From the NCBI GenBank assembly GCA_031279965.1, contig JAITHM010000145.1:1-11781 (forward strand): 11,781 bases of DNA, written 5' to 3'. Positions 7,314 to 11,781 of this stretch are shown here, in pieces. The translations under genes were made by a program, and so were the position numbers. This DNA is from Spirochaetaceae bacterium. Its GTDB lineage: Bacteria > Spirochaetota > Spirochaetia > Treponematales > Breznakiellaceae. The notes below the pieces were generated by a model, which worked only from the letters and a program-made list of their open reading frames with translations, did not search any database and was not told where the DNA came from. The stretch's first letter is position 1. Each line of letters opens with the position of its first letter.

Positions 7314-8294
7314 ATGGAAAAAATAAAAGCATGGCTGGCAAAAAACATGATTATTGTTTTTTTGATAATGCTTTGTATCGGTTTTGGAATTGCAAACAAT
7401 ACATTTTTTACGGCAAAAAATCTGATGAACCTTACCAGTCAGATGGCGATAAATGCACTGCTGTCTGCAGGTTTGACGTATGTCATTATCCTTGGCGGCA
7501 TTGATATTTCAGTCGGTTCAGTTGCGGCGCTTGCAGGTGTTATCTGCGCGATGATTGGCCTGCGTTTTCCCGGCATGAATCTTCCCGGCAGCATTGCAAT
7601 TTTGATTCTAACCGCAATTGTTGTCGGCGGTATCTGCGGTCTTTTAAACGGTATTATGGTAACACGTTTTAATGTTGTACCAATGATAACAACGCTTGCT
7701 ACCATGACGATACTGCGCGGTGTAACGTATATTGTAACCGGCGGTGTTGCTGTATTCGGACTGCCGAGCGTGTTTTCATTTCTTGGTGCAGGCCGGATTA
7801 TCAAAACAGAACTTTATCCAACGGGGCTTATTCCTGTAGTTACGCTGTTCACGATAGTGGTAGTTATATTGATGCACATTCTGCTTTCACGCACTGTGTT
7901 TGGCCGTCATGTCTACGCTTGCGGCTCAAACAAGCAAGTTGCCCATCTTGCCGGAATCAATGTTAAACGGGTTAATCTTGCCGGTTATGTGATTTGTTCG
8001 ATTATGGCGGCGCTGGGCGGTGTGCTGGTTGCATCCAAGCTGCAAAACGGACAGCCTGCGGCGGCAGAAGGCTATGAAATGTTTGCCATTGCATCAACAG
8101 TGCTGGGCGGCACCAGTCTGATAGGCGGCAGCGGTTCAGTGGCGCGGGCAATGTTTGGTGTGGCGATTATCGCCGTCATCAACAACGGCATGAATCTGAT
8201 GTATATTTCATCATTCTGGCAGAAAGTGGTAATTGGAAGCATCATTCTACTGGCTGTTGTGTTGGATATGGCCCAAAAGCAAAAGAAAAACTGA
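7314..8294 (+). CDS. Sugar ABC importer permease (RbsC type)
   Basis: 326 residues, highly hydrophobic, with about eight to ten membrane segments; the first is residues 11-27. Family blocks include GGIDISVGSVAALAG (61-75), ITTLATMTILRG (125-136), VFGRHVYACGSN (195-206), and the cytoplasmic coupling region EGYEMFAIASTVLGGTSLIGGSG (252-274). This is the BPD_transp_2 family of ribose, galactose and xylose importers, which usually work as homodimers with one RbsA-type ATPase. AGGAG (7302-7306) precedes the ATG. Only one permease gene is present, as expected. The stop TGA overlaps the next start by one base (TGATG), implying translational coupling. Confidence 0.95.
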   Translation: MEKIKAWLAKNMIIVFLIMLCIGFGIANNTFFTAKNLMNLTSQMAINALLSAGLTYVIILGGIDISVGSVAALAGVICAMIGLRFPGMNLPGSIAILILTAIVVGGICGLLNGIMVTRFNVVPMITTLATMTILRGVTYIVTGGVAVFGLPSVFSFLGAGRIIKTELYPTGLIPVVTLFTIVVVILMHILLSRTVFGRHVYACGSNKQVAHLAGINVKRVNLAGYVICSIMAALGGVLVASKLQNGQPAAAEGYEMFAIASTVLGGTSLIGGSGSVARAMFGVAIIAVINNGMNLMYISSFWQKVVIGSIILLAVVLDMAQKQKKN

Positions 8295-9250
8295 TGAATT
8301 ACCTTGCCCTCGACATTGGCGGAACAAAAACTTCTGCCGCGCTATTTACCGGCGAGGGTGTTCTGCTTGAAACATCTTTTAAAACGGCGGCTACAGAGAC
8401 AGAAAAAGGTGAAGAAGCTGTCTATGAAACAGCCCGTGCGCTGGTTCAGGCTGCGCTTGATTCAGCAGAGGGTGGGGCGCGGGGTATTGGTGTAGGAAGC
8501 CCCGGGCCGCTTAACCGTGAACATGGCATTATCCTGCACGCGCCGCTTATGGGCTGGCGGAATTTTCCCATAGTTCAGCGCCTTGCCGCTGATTTTAAGC
8601 TTCCTGTCCGGCTGGATAATGACGGTAATCTTGGAGCGCTTGCCGAAGGGCGGGCCGGTGTCGCAAAAGCTGTCCCAAATCTTGTGTATATCACGGTAAG
8701 CACTGGCTGCGGCGGCGGCATTATTGCAGACGGCAAGCTTTACCACGGCGCCCATGACAGCGCGGGAGAAATCGGGCATTTTTCGATAGATCCGCAAGGG
8801 CCGCCTTGTCCTTGCGGGTCACACGGCTGTTTTGAACTTTATGCATCCGGCACAGCGCTGCTGGATAAAATGCGCCTGGATATGAAGGCGGGAAAGCAGA
8901 GCCTTGTATTCAAGCTTGCCGCCTTTCAGCCCGAAAAACTTTCGGGCAGACTTCTTGATCAGGCTGCCGCCGCCGGTGATGAATACGCCCTTTCGCTTTA
9001 TCAGCAAGAAGGCTTTTATCTTGGCGCGGGGCTTGCCAACGTGTTCAACATGCTTGACCCAGAAGTCATTGTGCTGGGCGGCGGTATTACCAAAGGCCGG
9101 CATTTTTTTCACGATAAAATGATGGAGACGCTTGCTGAACGCTGCCTGCGTAAACCGGCGGAGGATGCAGTGCGTTATTCAGTATTGAACGACCGCGTTG
9201 TACTTTATGGAGCGTATTTTTTGATTAAAGAAGCGATGGAAAACATATAA
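8294..9250 (+). CDS. ROK-family sugar kinase
   Basis: 318 residues. The ATP site DIGGTKT is at 7-13, and LDNDGNLGALAEG (107-119) carries the likely catalytic base D110. GEIGH (158-162) and CPCGSHGCFE (172-181) supply the ROK zinc site (His162, Cys172, Cys174, Cys179). The full set of motifs is present, so this is an active kinase and not a ROK repressor; no N-terminal HTH exists. Family members phosphorylate glucose, fructose, allose, N-acetylmannosamine and similar sugars at a terminal or C6 hydroxyl. It is the second sugar kinase of the operon and may be the enzyme acting directly on the imported sugar. No strong ribosome binding site is seen; the one-base overlap with the permease suggests coupled translation. 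Confidence 0.93.
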   Translation: MNYLALDIGGTKTSAALFTGEGVLLETSFKTAATETEKGEEAVYETARALVQAALDSAEGGARGIGVGSPGPLNREHGIILHAPLMGWRNFPIVQRLAADFKLPVRLDNDGNLGALAEGRAGVAKAVPNLVYITVSTGCGGGIIADGKLYHGAHDSAGEIGHFSIDPQGPPCPCGSHGCFELYASGTALLDKMRLDMKAGKQSLVFKLAAFQPEKLSGRLLDQAAAAGDEYALSLYQQEGFYLGAGLANVFNMLDPEVIVLGGGITKGRHFFHDKMMETLAERCLRKPAEDAVRYSVLNDRVVLYGAYFLIKEAMENI

Positions 9251-9252
9251 AT

Positions 9253-9271
9253 GCCGTAAAACGGCGAGGAG
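9253..9271 (+). promoter_or_regulatory. Small hairpin abutting the aldolase ribosome binding site
   Basis: GCCGT (9253-9257), loop AAA, ACGGC (9261-9265) form a perfect 5-bp stem. It fills the gap between the ROK kinase stop and the GAGGAG ribosome binding site (9266-9271), which serves the ATG at 9277. The hairpin leaves the binding site free, so it may block coupling from upstream or slightly stabilise the transcript. It may also be chance. Confidence 0.35.
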
Positions 9272-9276
9272 TTATT

Positions 9277-10134
9277 ATGGAACTTGTAACATTGCAGGAA
9301 ATTCTTGCAAACACAAAAAAAGAACACTATGCAGTAGGTGCTTTTAATTTTAACGGCTATGAGGATGCTGCGGGTATTGCGCAGGGCGCTGCTGCGGCGC
9401 GCTCTCCTGTTATTCTTATGGCATCGCAGGGCGCTTGTCAGTATATTGGGCTTTATGAAACAGCTGGTCTGATAAAAGGTATAGCAAAAAAATTATCAGT
9501 GCCGATATGCCTGCATCTTGACCATGCTACAGATCTTGACTTTATCCGCGAAGCAGTGCGGGCAGGTTTTAGCTCTGTGATGATAGATGCCTCTGCAAAG
9601 CCCTATGAAGAAAATATCCACGATTCCAAAACGATAGCAACGTTTGCAAAAGATTATCATTGTTCTGTAGAAGCAGAACTTGGCAAAGTTGGCGGCAAAG
9701 AAGACAATATTGTGGTAGAAGACCGCACGGCAAGTTTTACCGACCCTGCCCAGGTGCCCCGCTTTGTCGAAGAAACAGGTATTGACGCACTGGCAATCGC
9801 TTTTGGTTCTGTGCATGGTTTTTATAAAAGCGAGCCCAAACTTGATTTTGACCGGCTTGCCGCAGTGTTAAAACTGACCGCTTGTCCGATAGTGCTGCAC
9901 GGCGGCACCGGTATTCCTATTGCCGATATACAAAAATGTATCAGCATGGGACTTGCAAAAGTAAATGTCGGCACTGAGTTAAAAGCAGCTTTTTCCAACA
10001 CGATTCGTAAAATGTGCGCCGAACTGCCAAAAGACGAATTTGATCCGCGCAAATTCTTAAAGCCGGTAAAAGCGGCCTGTGCCGCAATTGTTCAAGAAAA
10101 ACTTGAAGCGTTTGGCTCCGCCGGAAAGGCCTAG
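9277..10134 (+). CDS. Class II ketose-1,6-bisphosphate aldolase (GatY/KbaY or Fba type)
   Basis: 285 residues, the size of GatY/KbaY and of the short class II fructose-bisphosphate aldolases. Catalytic Asp82 and zinc ligand His83 lie in CLHLDHATD (78-86). His180 is in FGSVHGFYK (176-184) and His208 in VLHGGTGIP (206-214). EAELGKVGG (132-140) is the usual second block and KVNVGTEL (228-235) the phosphate-binding end. It cleaves a ketohexose 1,6-bisphosphate to dihydroxyacetone phosphate and glyceraldehyde 3-phosphate. Tagatose versus fructose bisphosphate cannot be told apart from these motifs. The GatZ-like gene in the same operon favours the tagatose reading; the adjacent Pfk fits either. 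GAGGAG precedes the ATG. Confidence 0.92.
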   Translation: MELVTLQEILANTKKEHYAVGAFNFNGYEDAAGIAQGAAAARSPVILMASQGACQYIGLYETAGLIKGIAKKLSVPICLHLDHATDLDFIREAVRAGFSSVMIDASAKPYEENIHDSKTIATFAKDYHCSVEAELGKVGGKEDNIVVEDRTASFTDPAQVPRFVEETGIDALAIAFGSVHGFYKSEPKLDFDRLAAVLKLTACPIVLHGGTGIPIADIQKCISMGLAKVNVGTELKAAFSNTIRKMCAELPKDEFDPRKFLKPVKAACAAIVQEKLEAFGSAGKA

Positions 10135-10135
10135 T

Positions 10136-11092
10136 ATGCGCATTGGTGTTATAACATCCGGTGGCGATTCGCCGGGTATGAACCCCTGTATTGCGCGTAT
10201 TGTCACGCTGGGAGCAGAGCGCGGGCACACTATCATTGGTTATAAACGTGGATTTTGCGGAATTCTTGAAAATGATTATACAGCACTTAGCCCTGTTGAT
10301 GTGCAGTTGTGGTATAAACTTGGCGGTACCATGCTAAAAACAGGCCGCCTGCCTTCTCTGGTCAACAAGAATACACAGCACACTCTGCTTGAAAGGCTGC
10401 ATGAAAACAAAATCGATGCGCTTATTGTGATTGGCGGCGACGGCAGCTTTCGCGGTGCGCTTGACCTTTGGACAGAGGATAATTCGCTGCAGATAGTCGG
10501 CATACCGGGAACTATCGACAATAATATTTTTGGCAGCGATTATACACTTGGGCATGACACCGCGTTGAATAAACTGATTGCCTACATTGATGATATTTCT
10601 GATACAGGAATGTCGCTGCCAGGACGTGTGTTTTTTGTAGAAACCCTGGGGGCGCAGGACAGCTATCTACCGCAAAGCGCCGTACTTATGGGCATATCGG
10701 ATTTTAGCGTGCTTTATGAACCCAAAACTACCAATGAAGAGATAGTCCAAAAAGTGCTTAAATACCGCCAGCTTGCCTATCGTGATTATGTGCTTGCTAC
10801 ATTTGCCGAAGGTGCGGCACAAATGTTTGACGCTGCTGAATATGTGCGCAATAAATTACAGCTTAATGTAAAATGCAATCTGATAGGCTTTCAGCAGCGC
10901 GGCGGCGTTCCAAGCGCCGCCGACCGTATGCACGCGGCGGCATTTGCCCTGCATGCGATAAATGCGCTGGAAAATGGCGACAGCGGAAAATACCTTGTTT
11001 ACAGTCAGCATAACTACAAGCTTATCGATCTGGACTGTGCTAAACAAAAAAAACTTTTTGACAACTATGGTTTTCCTGATACCGGGTGTTAG
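10136..11092 (+). CDS. PfkA-family 6-phosphofructokinase, possibly acting on tagatose-6-phosphate
   Basis: 318 residues from the ATG at 10136, which starts one base after the aldolase stop and behind GGAAAGG (10123-10129). An upstream in-frame ATG at 10079 would overlap the aldolase gene by 56 bases and add 19 residues not found in the family. Motifs: GGDSPGMN (9-16), GGTMLKTGR (63-71), GGDGS (100-104), PGTIDNN (124-130, catalytic Asp128), R164, and QQRGG...DR (253-264) for the sugar phosphate. Glycines in GGDGS and PGTID are the ATP-dependent signature; PPi enzymes have Asp and Lys there. Two departures: TIDNN where TIDND is usual, and LGA (171-173) where most have MGR. These could reflect altered substrate or regulation. 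Last gene of the operon. Confidence 0.9.
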   Translation: MRIGVITSGGDSPGMNPCIARIVTLGAERGHTIIGYKRGFCGILENDYTALSPVDVQLWYKLGGTMLKTGRLPSLVNKNTQHTLLERLHENKIDALIVIGGDGSFRGALDLWTEDNSLQIVGIPGTIDNNIFGSDYTLGHDTALNKLIAYIDDISDTGMSLPGRVFFVETLGAQDSYLPQSAVLMGISDFSVLYEPKTTNEEIVQKVLKYRQLAYRDYVLATFAEGAAQMFDAAEYVRNKLQLNVKCNLIGFQQRGGVPSAADRMHAAAFALHAINALENGDSGKYLVYSQHNYKLIDLDCAKQKKLFDNYGFPDTGC

Positions 11093-11103
11093 CCTTAAAA
11101 TTG

Positions 11104-11132
11104 TTGACCGCATTTTGATTTGATAGTATTTT
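11104..11132 (+). promoter_or_regulatory. Candidate promoter of the hydrogenase gene
   Basis: TTGACC (11104-11109, five of six to TTGACA), a 17-base spacer, then TATTTT (11127-11132, four of six to TATAAT). It lies between the end of the sugar operon and the hydrogenase ATG, so the hydrogenase is probably a separate transcription unit. Transcription would start inside the palindrome that follows. No GC-rich terminator is visible after the phosphofructokinase gene. Confidence 0.45.
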
Positions 11133-11155
11133 ATTGATATAAAAATATCAATAAA
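11130..11155 (+). promoter_or_regulatory. Perfect AT-rich palindrome, candidate operator of the hydrogenase gene
   Basis: TTTATTGATAT (11130-11140) and ATATCAATAAA (11145-11155) are perfect 11-base inverted arms around AAAA. The palindrome follows the predicted -10 directly and ends 12 bases before the ATG. Position and symmetry fit a repressor site. As RNA it would be a weak AT-only hairpin just upstream of the GAGG ribosome binding site (11157-11160). It does not match the FNR box, whose half-sites TTGAT/ATCAA are 4 and not 8 bases apart, nor a clear Rex site. Confidence 0.6.
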
Positions 11156-11167
11156 TGAGGCTCTATA

Positions 11168-11781
11168 ATGCTTGCTATAAATAATAATGCTTCCCGCCTT
11201 AAACAAGAAATTCTTGTACGTATCGCACGTTTGCAGCTTGCCGGAAACTTGAGCGGAGGCGTTCATGCTATCCCCAAAGAACTTGCGCCGAAAGAGGCCG
11301 CGCCGGTGCGCTGCTGCGTCTACCACGACCGTGAGGTGCTGCGTCAACGGGTTATATCCCGCCTTGGGCATAGTCTTGAAGACTACGACGACGAAAAAAA
11401 ATTGAGCGAATATGCCGAAGATGCGCTTGCGCGTCAAAGCCCCAGCCGCCCCATGCTCACCGTGCTGGACGATGCCTGCAACGCCTGCGTCAAAACGAGC
11501 TATATGATAACAAACGCCTGCCAGGGCTGCGTCGCCCGCCCCTGCATGATGAACTGCGGCAAAAAAGCGATTGCGATACAGCACGGACAGGCGCGTATTG
11601 ACGGCGAAAAATGCGTAAACTGCGGCCTGTGTCTGCAGCACTGCCCGTATCACGCGATTATAAAAATCCCTGTGCCCTGCGAAGAATCGTGTCCGGTGGG
11701 GGCAATACGCAAAAACGAAAACGGCAAAGAGTGCATCGACTACGGTAAATGTATTTTCTGCGGCAACTGTATGCGCGGCTG
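11168..11781 (+). CDS. Group B monomeric [FeFe] hydrogenase, N-terminal part (3'-partial)
   Basis: ATG at 11168 behind GAGG (11157-11160). The 204 complete codons seen match the N-terminus of group B1/B3 [FeFe] hydrogenases: EILVRIARLQL (14-24), RCCVYHDREVLRQR (48-61), EDYDDEKKLSEYAEDAL (71-87), then CNACVKTSYMITNACQGC (104-121). Iron-sulfur ligands follow: Cys118/121/126/130, a classic CxxCxxCxxxCP at 149-160, CEESCP (171-176), and the start of another CxxCxxC at 195-201. The catalytic H-cluster domain would lie beyond the window. The family makes or consumes H2, or senses it, in fermenting anaerobes. One oddity: NCGKKA (129-134), where I recall NCPKKA in relatives. A different ferredoxin-domain protein is possible but less likely. 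Confidence 0.82.
   Translation, partial: MLAINNNASRLKQEILVRIARLQLAGNLSGGVHAIPKELAPKEAAPVRCCVYHDREVLRQRVISRLGHSLEDYDDEKKLSEYAEDALARQSPSRPMLTVLDDACNACVKTSYMITNACQGCVARPCMMNCGKKAIAIQHGQARIDGEKCVNCGLCLQHCPYHAIIKIPVPCEESCPVGAIRKNENGKECIDYGKCIFCGNCMRG

Noticed and set aside
7241..7504. 87-residue + strand frame between the ATPase and permease genes
   Set aside because: It overlaps the ends of both transporter genes in another frame and has no domain; a shadow of real coding sequence.
10079..10135. Upstream ATG for the phosphofructokinase
   Set aside because: It overlaps the aldolase gene by 56 bases and adds 19 residues ahead of the normal family start MRIGVITSGGD.
11130..11155. FNR/CRP box or intrinsic terminator
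   Set aside because: Half-sites TTGAT/ATCAA are 8 bases apart instead of 4, and a terminator would need a GC-rich stem followed by T residues; this stem is almost all A-T.
10856..11653. 265-residue open frame on the - strand across the end of the phosphofructokinase and the hydrogenase start
   Set aside because: Both overlapped + strand genes have strong family motifs; the antisense product crosses a promoter and palindrome and resembles nothing known.

Overview
The window reads as the chromosome of a Treponema-like spirochaete, or a close anaerobic relative. This is an inference from gene families: an InlB-repeat plus DUF6273 cell-surface protein, a lipoprotein-type sugar-binding protein, and a monomeric group B [FeFe] hydrogenase. 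No rRNA, tRNA or other taxonomic marker is present, so the assignment is moderate. All real genes lie on the + strand.

Layout. (1) Positions 1-1157 hold the 3' part of a surface-protein gene: one InlB-type repeat followed by a DUF6273 (C-type-lectin-like) domain. Its last ~125 bases look like the variable region of a diversity-generating retroelement (DGR) target. No reverse transcriptase or template repeat is visible here. (2) Positions 1158-1393 are non-coding. They hold a stem-loop just after the stop codon, eight head-to-tail heptamers (consensus CCACTGT), and a promoter with a LacI-type operator. (3) Positions 1394-11092 form one compact nine-gene sugar operon: PfkB-family kinase, LacI-family regulator, GatZ/KbaZ-family protein, periplasmic sugar-binding lipoprotein, two-domain ABC ATPase, RbsC-type permease, ROK kinase, class II ketose-bisphosphate aldolase (GatY/KbaY type) and a PfkA-type phosphofructokinase. 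(4) Positions 11093-11167 hold a promoter and a perfect AT-rich palindrome. (5) Positions 11168-11781 hold the start of a group B [FeFe] hydrogenase, cut by the window end.

How the genes work together. The binding protein, ATPase and permease import a monosaccharide or related small sugar. One or both sugar kinases phosphorylate it. The remaining enzymes fit two schemes. In the first, tagatose-6-phosphate is phosphorylated by the Pfk-like enzyme and tagatose-1,6-bisphosphate is cleaved by GatY with GatZ. In the second, the GatZ-like protein epimerises tagatose-6-phosphate to fructose-6-phosphate, which the Pfk and aldolase process to triose phosphates. Either way the operon carries its own lower-glycolysis entry. 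Substrate identity (tagatose is the leading guess) cannot be read from sequence. The LacI-type regulator probably represses the operon, itself included, through the operator at the first promoter.

Most worth a second look: the putative DGR variable region and the hairpin behind it, the branched intercistronic structure between the binding-protein and ATPase genes, the function of the GatZ-like protein, and the palindrome in front of the hydrogenase gene.
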